Source: Panorpa germanica (taxonomy: Eukaryota; Arthropoda; Insecta; Mecoptera; Panorpidae). Taken from it: a stretch of DNA of 64,000 bases. Position 1 is the first letter of the stretch, and every line of letters begins with the position of its first letter. The notes beneath the pieces are model-generated. The model saw nothing but the letters and a program-made list of their open reading frames with translations, had not been told where the DNA came from and did not search any database. Made by a program: the position numbers and the translations under genes. The DNA lies in NCBI GenBank assembly GCA_963678705.1, contig OY783218.1:2924152-2988151 (forward strand), read 5' to 3'. This document shows, piece after piece, positions 47,701-60,100 of this stretch.

Positions 47701-50700
47701 TTTTAATTGCTATATCTCCGTCAATATTTAGATATTTAATAAAATATACACGCTAATACACATTTATTACCATCAATTTTAATCAACAATTGAAAAATCG
47801 ACCACTAAAAAATGAGGACACAAGCCCATTATTAAAAGGTTCAGAAAAAACTATTGCAATCATTAATAACTTCTATATTCCATATCTAAATGTTGACGGA
47901 GTTATATCAATTAAACATTTGAATTATAATTTTCGCGCTACAGATGTCGGCGATACTTATGACGTAACATGTTGCACTTTAAAGAGATAGGTCCCGATAG
48001 GTCTCTTATTTGTTATATGTTCTTCTATGTTCTGCTGTATAACATGCATTGGAATTTTCTATAACGTTAGATACCTTAATAATGAAAGGGAAAAATTACT
48101 ATTTTAATTGTTAATATCTCCTAAAATATAGCGAGTTATTAAAAATAATAGAACATTTGAGGTCCTGGTAGCCAACTTTATCAATAGTCGGATAAAAATA
48201 GTATTATATAGCGTATATGACGAGTATATGTGTAAGAGTATAGGATTGTAGTCATCTGTTTTACTCTACGGTTCTAAGTAGATGTTCTCTTAATTTCCAG
48301 TTGCTGACCATATGATTCCTTTGGGATTCCTAGTTTCTGTGAGAGACACTATCAATTCAATTAAACTGGAGGCTTCTTGCGTAAGTTTAAATAAGCGTAA
48401 ACGCACACAGAAGACAAGATAAATCTACTTTAGACAAAAGAAAAGTGTTTCTTTGCTTATAAACAAGGAAACATTATAAAGCAATTTTAAGGCTTTATCA
48501 TTTTGTCTATAACCAGTGCTCCCATTGACACTTTTTAAATATTGCAATTTAGATTGCAACTTAAATAAACCCCAAAAATGGGAGCACACATAATAAACTA
48601 TTTTATGCAGAATCTAATGATTGATTTTAAATAGAAGAGATATCATGGAAACAGTGTACGCCCAACTTTATATTCAATATTATAACGTACAGGAAAACCT
48701 ATATATTACTATACCCCATTGTTTATGGAAATTAGGATACGCGTCGCAGACAACGCATTGGATTTTTTACTAAAACGTGAAAGAGAAGCGAAGCCGAAGG
48801 AAAACCGGTTGTTAAATGTGATGAGTATTAAGGGGTTATAAACAGTTAGAACTTTCAAAAAAATATATTTTTTGATTTCATTTACATAATGTGTATATAT
48901 TTAAGAATACACATATAAAATTTCAAGTCAATCCGGCGATTATTTTCAAAGTTGTGTAAGTTGAAAAAAAAAATATTTTACTTTAGATATGTATAGTACT
49001 TTTGAAACTTTAAATTCTGTCTCGCTTTTACGAGACGAGACGCGAGGCGAGACGAAAGTGTCGGCTCGTGTGAAGCCCTAATCGAGAAATATCGTGGTCA
49101 CCGCAAGAAGCCTTTTTTGAGAGGAGAATTATTTTTCCAAATATAAAAATGTTAAAATACAGTTAAAAGTTACCATAATATGTGTACACATTTTTACATT
49201 TATTCATTTTAAAAGTCTTCTCAGGAAAAATTTAAAAAAAATCGCTTTTTTGGGCTGATATCTGTATATAACCCCTTAACCAACCAACTCACGCTGAAAT
49301 GAAGCTACTGCCCGAAAGTTCCCTTCCACTCCACTTCAGTTCTCTTTCACGTTTCATTCATTAAATCCAATGCGGTAATGGTTTTCTATGCTCATCAGTC
49401 TATCACTTTCTAATGTTGACTAATATTTAGGTCGTGCTGCTGGAAGCAATGTTCAACCTCGCGGAAAGAAATCCAGATTATGCAGTCGATTTGAAACTAT
49501 TGGATCAAATGGTACTTTTTACGTTACTTTTAAAATTAGTAGTAGCAATTAATATAAAAGTAAATCAAATACAAAATGAGGATGCAGTGTGTTATGGGAG
49601 GACACTCGTCAGCTATCTCCCTCTCTTTGCCGTTATCGCAGTATTCAGCCTCTTGCGCACTCTATTCTTATACCTCTATGGTCTTACAGTAAAAGATATC
49701 ATTATTTAATTATTTTATTTGTGTTTCTAGATGCACCTCATTAAATCAGAAATAGATGACGAACGCATAGTGGGACAATGCTGTCGGGTAATTTCACAAC
49801 TTGTGATTGCAGAGAAAGGACAAAGAGAAGCAGATTTGAAAGATATTCATCCTAAAATTATAGCACTTGTTCATGATAAGGTAAATTGAATAGTTCAAGT
49901 AAATTAAGACAACGCAAACGTCTAAGCTTATTCTATAATCAAACTTGAAACCAAAATGACGACAAACAAAGACACCCGAAACTGGGTTGTGAACTAATAC
50001 TAAATTTATATAAGACTGCTCTTTATATTGATAAAGTTGGCTATTAACGATTGAAATAGTCATTTTTTTCCTTTAATAAATAAAGGGGTGAAAATTTAAA
50101 AAAAATGACCATCTACAGCCTTTACCATCACTATTAAACAAGGGAACTGCAAAGAGATGCAAGTTTAGACGTCAAAGCTAAAATCACTACTCATCAACTA
50201 CTAGAATAACAACCGGCGTAATATACGCGGTAAAACAAAATCTAAACTTTAAATAGATATTGTTACAATTTAGCGGCGTGTGTGCGTAGAAACTATCCTC
50301 TTCAGCTTCTAACTCCAAAGGATACAAACTTGTAAGTGCGTGAAAGGGGGATGAAGGCAGTCTGGGTTCTGGACCCTTCTATGACACCAAAGGTATAAAT
50401 TTATGGGTGCGAGCGAGGAATAAGGGAAGGAAGAGTGATTCCCGAACCTTCTATATATGTGCCGTATCACGTTTGCGACTTGGGTTCTTTTTGGAGCAAT
50501 TAGTTCCACTATTCTGTCGCGTTGTAACTTATAAAATAAAGAATAGCCACAATTAAAATAAAAAGAAGGATTAAAACGTTTACAGACTTTATTTATAACA
50601 CACAAAAACCATTTGTAATTATTTTACAACTATTTAAACTATTTTTACAACTATTTCACTGTTCACTTGTTGGTTTTGCTCTGGTTGATTGCTTGAAAGT

Positions 50701-53413
50701 GACTGACTGTCGCGGACTGGACTCTGGCTCCTTTTATACCATCGGGTGGCGTAACAGTCATTTTCGACGCATGCGCATAGAGAGCAAATAGGAACATATA
50801 CCTTTCTCTCACGCACACATTTTGGACACACTTTTAATCTATAGGAAATATAGGTGATTCACTCTCCATATATATATGCTCTAAGATCGTATTATATTCA
50901 ACGACTACGCGTAACAAAGTTATGACGTATCAAGTAAACAACCTTGTTTATCATATCCTGTTTTACGTAACCTTTTCTACTAATTCTGGATAATATTTCA
51001 CAATAGTAATTTTTGTATGCTCAGGCGCTCGTAAATTAGTAACAATATATATTTAATTTTTATCAATTTTTTTATATTTAATAAAATAAAAACGACAATA
51101 TACGTTAATTAACCAATATTTATATAAAGAATTATAGAAAAATCAACCCCTAAAAAATGAGTTAGCAACCCAATTATTTTGCATAAATCGTCTGATATGT
51201 CAAGCTGCGTTCTCTCGAGGCGAGTTGACTTGATTGATGTTGGATGGTAGCCGCTATTCGCGCTCACAATTTTTGTGTATACATTTAAGATAATTATTAT
51301 TATTAAAATAATAAAAATGATTTTAGCGAGCTAAGGTTCATACATACGCCACGATGGCGCTACAAGCAGGAACCTGTTCAAAACGGTCATTGTGGAGGTG
51401 CGAACAATTTCACAATCTGCCGTTCAGACTTGTTGAACTTGCGGGCTACAGGAAGAATCGAACTGTTCAACACTACGCATTTCAGGTAATGATGATATTG
51501 AGTTATCTCAAAATAACTGTCACATTCGTAAACATTATATTAATTTTGTAAAGCAGGCGGCAAAACTGAAATTCTAATTTCATATATCTATATCTCCGTA
51601 AACATTTGAATATTTAAAAAAATAAAAGCGTTAATATACATATACGAAGGCCCGCACTTGAGGAAGGGCAGGCGGGGCTACTGCCCCAGTTCTTCCACAA
51701 GAGAGAAGCCCCCAAAATACAGATAAAAGCAATAAATGTTTGAAAGATTTAACAGAAAAAAATTGTTTCTTTTAATCGGAAAATAATTTGGGGCTTTCGC
51801 TCCTTCATTATCTCAGGGCCACCACACCTCCATATGCGGCACTGCATATACGTATTAACATTTATTTCAATCAAGAATATAAAAAGTGGCCCTTAAAAAT
51901 GAGTTCACAAGCTTATTGTTCTAACATTCCTAATTTTTTATAGGCGCTGCAGAACTTGTGTGACCACCCATGTTTTCGTTCAACGATGATAGCTAAATTT
52001 CTGGATAAAATTGAAGCAATTCAGGTAAAAAATATGTTATAAAAACATCGTTTTAATTGATAAACGCACGTTGGAGACAAGACTGTCTTGAAAGACAGAA
52101 ATTGATACCGTTTGAACAAATAGAAACAACGCTAACAATTTTACCTTAAAATAGTTCGTTTAAACATTGTTCGTTAAAAATTGTGACTGGATACAATTGA
52201 TTTTGGCAAAAGGATAATACAATTACTTATAGCTTTTTTTGTGCCAGGCCTACAAAAACTTTATTAATATATCTCTTCATAGCAGATCATTTGAAATTTT
52301 GTAGTAAAGTTAAGGAAACTTATATTAATATCATATTTAAATGGGCTTGTGTCCTATGTCTTAATTTCTATAAAATGTACTATATATTGATAAAGTGTGT
52401 TACTAGAACCTCAAATGTCCAATTACTTTTTAATAACTCCTTATATGTTAAGAGATATTAACAATTAAAACAGTCATTTTGTCTCTTTAATTATTAAAGG
52501 GATTCAACGTTGTACAACATTCCAAGACATAAGATCTCACGATCTCTATGTTGCTATTTCTTTTATACAACAGAGCGTAAAAGAGATATAATCATGACAG
52601 AACTGTGATAAGTTTACAGGTTACCAACCTTACAGCTCATAAATCTCTGCTATATGTATTTATATATCAAAGTATCAAATATTATTTACAGCTATTAAAA
52701 AGAACAATAAAACTACAATATTATGTCTGCCGTAACAGGGTTAAATAAAATAAAAACTTATTATTCTTTGATTTGATTGAATTATTTCGACTACAAACAG
52801 CTACAAAACATTACCACAGCACCATCAATCAACAAATAACTGACCTATGCAATACATTTTCACGCCATACAAATATGGCCGACATCTCTAGCGCTAAAAC
52901 TACAATTCAAACTTTTAATTGCTATATCTCCGTCAACATTTAGATATTTAATAAAATAAACACGCCAATAGACATTTATTAACATCAATTTCAATCAATA
53001 ATTGAAAAATCGACCACTAAAAAATTGGTTTTACTAGTGAACTGCCTTAATGCAAATTTCTTAACGTAATTTTTTTTCAGACAAATGAGAACCCACTTTT
53101 AAAACGACAAAAGGAACGTTTATTGAAAAATATATTATGGCTTCCATATGACATAAGTTCCATATTTGATGGTCCAGATCCAAACGCAATATTCTCTGAT
53201 GAAGAAGAATACACAATGCCTTTCTCGAAGTCCGCCGCGTACAGATCAATGAGCGAAGCAGCGAAGTCCGACGATTTATATGGACTAGGGTTGCCAGATG
53301 ACACTGATTACACCGTCTTCAAAGATTATTGCCACCAAGAGAAACCAGAAACTGAAATAATAGATAATCAGGCCGATGAAGAAGAATATGAAGAAAATGA
53401 GAAAGATATGTAA
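44788..53413 (+). CDS. RSPH14: RSPH14-like radial spoke ARM-repeat protein
   Basis: Eleven exons: 44788-44869, 45628-45767, 45845-45963, 46039-46100, 47001-47150, 48301-48380, 49431-49511, 49731-49880, 51336-51485, 51944-52024 and 53081-53413. They total 1428 nt (475 residues) with closed phases. MRELHSKDIDTTRRALASLSDILRDPE-like sequence in exon 3 aligns with the human RSPH14 N-terminal helix pair. Exons 4-10 continue as armadillo-like helices, such as LADLLRSEDSYTRERACFVL and LPENLQIVIQDPHPMVQTQA. An extra N-terminus with CPRPCIFAP and an acidic C-tail (EEEYEENEKDM) make it longer than the human 348. Role: radial spoke head of motile axonemes, so probably sperm. Exon 9 might start at 51327 instead (three more residues), and exon 5 has a weak acceptor. 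Introns 5, 8, 9 and 10 are filled with transposons. Confidence 0.8.
47205..47827 (+). mobile_element. GGGCTTGTGTCC-end MITE, copy c (623 bp), RSPH14 intron 5
   Basis: Same family and orientation as copy a at 17300; both ends recognisable (GGGCTTGTGTCTAATG and GAGGACACAAGCCC). Confidence 0.8.
47828..48190 (-). repeat. Second, worn copy of the same MITE family abutting copy c
   Basis: ATGTTGACGGAGTTATATCA, a TTCGCGCTACAGATGTCGGC block and TTGAGGTCCTGGTAGCCAAC follow the family order. It looks older than copy c, which sits directly at its edge. Confidence 0.55.
49960..50100 (-). repeat. Short MITE-family relic in RSPH14 intron 8
   Basis: The stretch around ATTGATAAAGTTGGCTATTA and TTTAATAAATAAAGGGG resembles one arm of the GGGCTTGTGTCC family. 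Confidence 0.35.
50523..50916 (-). mobile_element. LTR retrotransposon fossil (LTR-like unit, about 394 bp)
   Basis: On the minus strand the unit begins TGTTACGCG and ends GTTACA. It carries a promoter-like TATAAAAGGAGCCAGAG followed by a TCAGTC initiator, and AATAAAG near its end, all typical of a gypsy-type LTR. A related fragment lies near 42540. Some internal sequence may follow on its 3' side (to about 50280), but no coding domain is recognisable. It is an old broken remnant in intron 8 of the RSPH14-like gene. Confidence 0.45.
51540..51925. repeat. Worn GGGCTTGTGTCC-family MITE split by a hAT MITE
   Basis: Left part to 51646 (TATATCTCCGTAAACATTTG) and right part from 51853 (TTAACATTTATTTCAATCAA, then ATGAGTTCACAAGC) form one worn copy interrupted by the insertion at 51647-51844. 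Confidence 0.65.
51647..51844 (-). mobile_element. hAT-type MITE (198 bp) nested in an older MITE
   Basis: Inverted ends AGGCCCGCACTTGAGG and CCTCCATATGCGGCACTG, flanked by the exact 8-mer CATATACG on both sides (51639-51646 and 51845-51852). Reverse orientation relative to the related copies at 30472 and 33772. Confidence 0.85.
52343..53025 (+). mobile_element. GGGCTTGTGTCC-end MITE, copy d, RSPH14 intron 10
   Basis: The left end GGGCTTGTGTCCTATGTCTT is intact. The right end stops at CGACCACTAAAAAATT without the terminal ACACAAGCCC, so the last 15 or so bases are lost. It holds extra internal sequence (AAAAGAGATATAATCATGAC) not seen in the other copies. Confidence 0.75.
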
Positions 53414-53682
53414 CTGATTTCAATGGTCTTGTATTTTTTTTAGGCACTTTATATAATAAGAAAAAAAAAACATGTTTTAAATTTGTGTAAATGTATGTTT
53501 AATATGTATGTAACATCAAATTAAGTTTGAAAATGTTGGTTAATAAATTGTGTCAATTATTAGTTATTATTACTATATTACTGCGCCTAGACCGTATGCA
53601 ACTTAAGATACACGACCATGATATTGATAACAGTACATTCTACCTATAACAGACTAGTCTGCGACTAATCTTTGACTAGATT

Positions 53683-54880
53683 CACTGGCGTAGCTAGGTA
53701 TGGGCCAGTCGCTACTGGGCACCGGGGCCCTCAAGCTCAGGGGGCCCTCCGACTCTGACCAGCGAACCTCGTATTGTATTAGCTATAAATTCTCCCACCT
53801 TTGGAATGTATAAAATAGATTACAACACGACTTTAAGGTAGTACTGTCGGACAGAGAGTTACCGTTTAATATTTTCTAAAATTTGGTATATTAGTAAACT
53901 ATAATAAGATTTTGATCTCGTTAAATTTTAGAAAAACTGCAGAGAACCAGTAAAAATATATTGAACTTTGAATTTTTTAATTTAACATTGAGGCTTATGA
54001 GAAATCACAGTTTTTATTTCATTTTATAAAAAGAACAGTTTAGTTTTAGATTTATCGAAGGTAGATCAGCTAAGCATTGTTCTAAGGCATTGCAGTAAAA
54101 AATATCCGGTGGCCGTATTCCTGAGTTTTGCGAACAATGATCGTGATCGAACAGATCTGATTTATATGAGTAAAACATTTTATGAATTACTTTTAATAGA
54201 GTATTCTTGTACATTTCCTGAATTTTATTATTAATTATTATTATAATTCACTTTTAAAAGTGATTCGAAATCTGTTCGAACACGACCATAGTTCGAAGGC
54301 TCAGGAATAGGGCCAGGAATAGTTGGTTTAGAAGTAAAAGAGGGGTTTCTAGGCTTTTATGCAACATTCAAACATGGTGCGACAGTTTTAGTCAACCAGA
54401 TGACTACACTTTTTATCTACAAAAATATTGATTTAAAATAATGTGTGGATGAAGGTTATGATGGAGCCAGTGTGATGAGCGGTGCGTATAATGGTGTACA
54501 AAAACAGATTAAGGATATCCAACCTAACGCGGAGTACATACATTGTGCCACTCATAATTTAAATTTTCTAGTAAATGATGCCGTTAGCAATTGTATCGAA
54601 TTACAGATTTTTTTTTGCAACGTTGTAAGATTTGTATTATTTTTTCAGAAGTTGCATCAAACGTCGGGATCTGCTGTCAAAATTCACTAGCGAATCGGAC
54701 ATCACTCTAAAAAAACTAAATCCGACTAGATTGTCCAATAGGGTCAATACAATATCTGCAATAAAACTTCGAAATATACTCGTATATATATATATTTTGA
54801 CTTGATAAAACCTAAACAGTTTAGTTAGGGCCCCAGTTTCTTTTTGCACCGGGGCCTTTGGTTACCTAGCTACACCACTG
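53683..54880 (+). mobile_element. hAT transposon with exact 8-bp target duplication, decayed
   Basis: Inverted ends CACTGGCGTAGCTAGGTA and TACCTAGCTACACCACTG are flanked by ACTAGATT on both sides (53675-53682 and 54881-54888). Inside, the plus strand at 54445-54600 reads DEGYDGASVMSGAYNGVQ and then YIHCATHNLNFLVNDAV. This is the conserved block of ZMYM1-like/hAT transposases, including a catalytic Asp and the CxxH motif. At 1198 bp it keeps only a small part of a transposase gene, with stops around it, so it is an internally deleted, inactive copy. Confidence 0.9.
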
Positions 54881-54888
54881 ACTAGATT

Positions 54889-55837
54889 AAGACTTTTCTA
54901 GTCTAAGACTAGACTACAACACATCCCTTACTTTTTCAATGATCTTGCGTGTTTCCGGCTCCGCGTCATTTATTATTATTCATAAAGTTATATATGTTTG
55001 TCAAAGGCAAATTGTTATATATGATACAACAACTTTGAATTGTGCTATGTGCTATGGAAACATTTTATTTTATTTAAATATTAAAAATTATAACGGTTAC
55101 TAATGCAATGATCCTTGGAGGGTAAGGTTGCATGCATTTGAAAGGCCGTTCGAACATTGCAACCCAGCAACCCAACCCTATTCAGGAAACAATTTAATAT
55201 CGCGCCTGCAGGTTAGGTCATCCGCACACGAATCGACTGATTGCAAACTAGCCGAGCAACGAAGTTTCCAGCGAAAACGAAAAGCGAGCCATGTCAAGCC
55301 GTGTTTCATGACTCTATAGAATTTTTAGCAATAGCATAATAGGGGATTTTATTGTGTCGTATTTGTATGTATGTATATATTTAAAAACTTTTGAATGGTA
55401 TTTGTGCACATCTCTGCTCATGATGTCACCATCAAAAGTATGCCCTGCGACATAGAAACACAGTCGCACAAAACGTGCTCAAAACCAGTTTGAAATCAGT
55501 TTTCTTTCATTCGTGCCGTGTGTTTTCTCTCACTCGTAACACATGCGTTCTCTCACTAACAACACAGTTGCATTCTCATTCGGTTCGGGCAGATTCGGGG
55601 CTCGAGTTTGCAACCAGTCGACCATGTGCGGACGTCCTTATGTTCCAGATCGAAAATCAATTGTTCAGTTGATGTAACCAACAGGTGTATGTTTATATTC
55701 TTATGTGTTTGGTGGTTCGAAAAGAGCAGCATGCATCTTTTTACAATTGAATATTTCGTAAAGAAAAAGATTCTAAGACTTTTAGTGTTCTCGAATTTAC
55801 TGGAAACCCATAATACAAGCATACACGTACATAACGT
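54889..55837. other. Spacer, no gene recognised
   Basis: Several short open stretches but no splice-consistent coding signal. The interval is somewhat GC-richer near 55120-55300 and 55440-55640 and may be old mobile DNA. Confidence 0.3.
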
Positions 55838-56370
55838 CCCTACAAACAATTTGTCGTATCTTAGTAATCTCGAATCAGATGACGGTTAGACAGTAGTTAG
55901 ACAGTGTTCGGGAGGGCATATTATCTCTTACCACTACATAGACCATGTATATGTATTATAATCCACACAAACAAATAATAAAAGTGGTGTGATTATTTAT
56001 ACGATTTCAAGAATATTAGTTTCGTGTTAGCCGAACATTTACGAAGATTCGGTATATTCAAGATGGCTGCTTGAAGTTATTTTGCATGTCCGCATATAAG
56101 TCGTTATTGCTCGTGTACGGTCGTTTGGAGGTGTGATTATGTTGAAATCTGAGTAGAAGTGGTAGTACCAAGACTTGCACCTCGGCAAACCTCGTTTGGA
56201 AAGTATTAGGAAGGCAATGAGAGGGGGTACGGAGCGTTCCGGCCGGTTCAGACATGCTGTCCAAAGCTTTATGTAATGTTACACTAATGTCTAATAGGAT
56301 TCCAATCACCATTCAGAGTGATTCATACGATTCGCATCTAATTGGATTCCGATCAAAATTGTTTGTAGGG
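55838..56370. mobile_element. CCCTACAAACA-end element related to the CCCAGTAAACA family (533 bp)
   Basis: Ends CCCTACAAACAATTTG and CAAAATTGTTTGTAGGG, flanked by GT on both sides (55836-55837 and 56371-56372). The end layout and duplication length match the other family members. Confidence 0.65.
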
Positions 56371-57117
56371 GTGTCCTCCGTATTTGAGAGCTAAAAGGTG
56401 AGAGGTAAAAACGATGCAGCACAGAGGTACAATTAAGTATTGATAAACATTAATGTAAAAGGATCATCTCATGATAAAGTGTACTAATGCGAATACACCC
56501 TACTCAAAAAGTCGGTTGCAGTGTAAAACCGGCTTAAGAAAACTGAATTGGAGTTGGGTTGGAAATTTATAAATAAAACCAAACTAATTTTATTTTTATT
56601 TTAACAAAGTTATACATTTATTTAAAAAACTACATAGATTTCGATGTTTAGAAGGTACAATACTATTGATTATATTTCTTAATATATTTAAAGAATCCAT
56701 TAATATTTTACCACATATAGAAAATCTATTATTAAAATTGACATGTTTTTTATGAAATAACAATTTCTTTTAAGAAAGATTCATACAATGAAATTTTTTT
56801 AAAAAAATATTTCACGTTTTTATCACCACCAATAAATTTAAAATTTTAGTTTGTTCGTAGTTTATAACTATAACAATAAAGTTTTATTTACATATAATAA
56901 TGATGATGTAAATAAAATTTCTTTAAATAAATACATCATTAGTCATGTCGTTAAAAGTTTTAAGATAAAAATAAATTAACAAACAATATAAAAAATGTGT
57001 AAAACCAATTGGCATGACACCGATTCATGAGACTTTATTAAAAAAAGAAATAATATATAAAATCGCTATATATTAAAAATAAAATAGATTATAAAACTAA
57101 AAAAAAATTGTTATCTA
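56371..57117. other. AT-rich spacer, 3' flank of the TUT1-like gene
   Basis: No coding signal seen. Confidence 0.35.
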
Positions 57118-60100
57118 TTATTTTTTCCGACTTCCAGGAATAACGCCGCAAACTTTGTAGCATACAGCACAATATCTTTTAAATTTTTCTATTTCTTTGT
57201 CACTTAAAGCTTTGGTCAAATTGTGTGAGAGGTCAAAAGGATCCTGAACACATAGTGGCGATTCATATCTAAACATATCTTTAGAAGGATGATCTACCAC
57301 ATATCTACTGATCCAAGACTTTGGATCATTTCGAAGCTCTTCTGGAATCTTATTAAAATGAATTTTGTATTGATTCATTTGTTCAGGTAGCTGTGCTGGT
57401 CTTGAAAATAATTCCTTATTTATAGAGTATCCCATTAAGGGGCACACAACTTTTCTTTTAAAATCAAATTCGTTAGCATAAAAGCTAAAGAAATCTTTCA
57501 GTAAATTTGATAAATTGACTGTCAGAGGTGTAACTGTAAGATTCCGCGGATTTGTTAATTGACATTCCCAACCTGAAAATTAAATGTAAAATTATTATGC
57601 GAATTTGATTTATTTCATAAGTTTATTATACGATACATACTTCCTATTATGGTCTTATTATGATTCTGCATTAGTTCCCAAACAGGAGGAAGATATCCTC
57701 TCACTTGAAGAAAGAATATAGCCATAAAACTAAGAGCATAACTGGACCATCTCGTTAGTTTTGCAGCTGAAGTCCAAAGTTTAAGTAGACAAATTAAATT
57801 TCTTGCCAAAGGCTGCATTTGTAACATTAGTCTAAAATTTAAATTAAATTAAATATTGGAATACATATAAAAAATACCATTTATAGTCCAAATCACGATA
57901 GTTCGGCGGCGACTTATACTTAAAAGAGCATTATAAGAGCGGTATAAATCTATAATACGATAATGACTTTTATCTTATTCGTTTCTATATACATTATAGA
58001 AAAACTAGAGCTTACCCCCGTCGCAATGCGACGTCTTTTTGGCGTGTATGATTTGAATCCAATAAAATAATTCGTAATTACATTTCATATTTAATTCTAT
58101 TTTTAAAAAATAATAAACTCACAATAAAATAATTTTTCAATTTATCAAAATAAAAAATATTTTCAATTTATGCGTTATTTGACCAACTTTTTTCAAAATT
58201 TGGGATTTTTTTTTCGATTCGTAAATAAGTTACCAAGATTACACTATATACAAAATTTTAACTTTCTAGCACAATTTTTACTCTCGGCAAATACTGCCCC
58301 TGTGCCCCCAAATAAAATTTTGAAATTTTGAATTTTTTTTATTAATAATATACTTAATTATTCTAGAATCCAGAATATTAACTTTCTCCAAAGTTCCCTA
58401 CCGGGCCCCCGAATTTCATCAACCCCTGCTTTTGAATTTCTAATTTTTGAGAAATGTCAGCATTTAATAACCTTAATACACATGCAAAATTTCAACTTTC
58501 TATCTTTTACGAATTAAAAGTAATACAGCAAAAAAGGGCTCACTTTTTTTCCAGTTTTTCCAAAATTACGGGTTTTCAGGAAATTCAGGGAAAAATCCGG
58601 AGATGCCAAAAGTCTTAGAATTTTTTTCTCTATGAAATAGGAAATTTTAAAAAACTTCCCTGGAGCCGTTTTCGAGATGCCATACAAAATTCGAACCAAA
58701 CATATAATCATATAAGAATATAAATAAACACTTGGAACATTATAATATAGAAAAATAAATAAGTCAGTGCTTTTTAGTTATATCGACAGTTTATACCCGA
58801 CAACTTGTTTTAAGTATGACTCGCCGCCAAACTCTCGTAATTTGAACTATATATACTTTATATTTGTAAAAACCTCAACAATTTTGTATTCTCAACACTT
58901 AATCCATGTCGAAAGGAAATGTCACAGTCGATTCTGTGCGTTATGTTTAATACTTTCACAATTGGTGTTCTGGCAGTAGTGACTGCCTCCAATTTACCCC
59001 AACTCCTATTTCCTTTAAGTGCGTTGTATGTAGTGGTAACACAATGGGCCTGCGATCCGTAATCCTGATCTTTATCACCATTATACATATTCCCTGTAAA
59101 GATATTGTTAAAATTGGATACACCTATTTACCATAGGTTTTCTTGTAATATTTAAATGAAGTATATTCTTAATTACCAGTATCAAGATAAACATCCAGAT
59201 CGCTACTTGGACTTCCCAAACCGGATACACGTGATCCAAATGGATATGCCTTACAACCAGGAAAGTCTTTAGCCAAACTTTCTTCTAAAAGTCGACAAAC
59301 CTGTAACAGATAATTTTAAATAAATACATTATAAGTTACTTGAATAACAGCCATTATAATTTATCTATAAACCCACTTCCAAGTCTTTACTATTATCCTT
59401 CATTACTTCAATAGCGACGTTTGCCAATCGCTCTGCCAAGGCACTAACATTTTCAGCATTGCAAAGTATCATTCTTGCGTGTTCAGGGATATTCTCTTCT
59501 GAAACATTAACGCATCACATCACATTTGTTTTATGATATAGATATAATTAATAATATTTCAAATTTATTTCAATTTACTTTTTTTCCTTTTTGGGGCAGG
59601 TAGTACAGGCTTCAAGTCAAAATGTCTATGATTTTTAAGAGTTGCGTTAGAACTATAAATCACTGTCTTGCATTGTTCACATTGATGTTCTGTCAAGGGC
59701 ATATCTTCTTTACAACTAACAAATAAAAACTGTAATAAGTTAACTAAATATAAAAAAAAATATATATAAAAAATTAACTAACTTGTTCAAATGGACCGCT
59801 TCTTGTATGTGGCAATTAAAATTGTCAAAACTTTCCGAAAAAAATTTGCATGCCTCACAGTAATATCTGAAACATGTCGTTTATTATTTAAGTGCCATAT
59901 ATTTTTAAATTATTTAATTAATATCCAAACCTTAAAGTTTGTTTGTGATATAACTTTAGTTGGTGATGTCTCCCCTTAATATGTTCCTTTAAGACAGACG
60001 TGTTTCGAGCAATCATTGTATCACATAGATTACACTGCATTCTGTTATTTTCCTTCGCCCTGAATATTTGAAAAAAAAATTAATTGAACAACTGCTTCAA

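Noticed and set aside
55128-55889. Several short frames between the hAT element and 55838
   Set aside because: Overlapping frames on both strands, no splice-consistent exon series and no recognisable motif.
58120-58720. Possible exon within the TUT1-like intron
   Set aside because: The sequence matches a dispersed repeat also seen near 36400-36550 and the polymerase reading frame is continuous without it.
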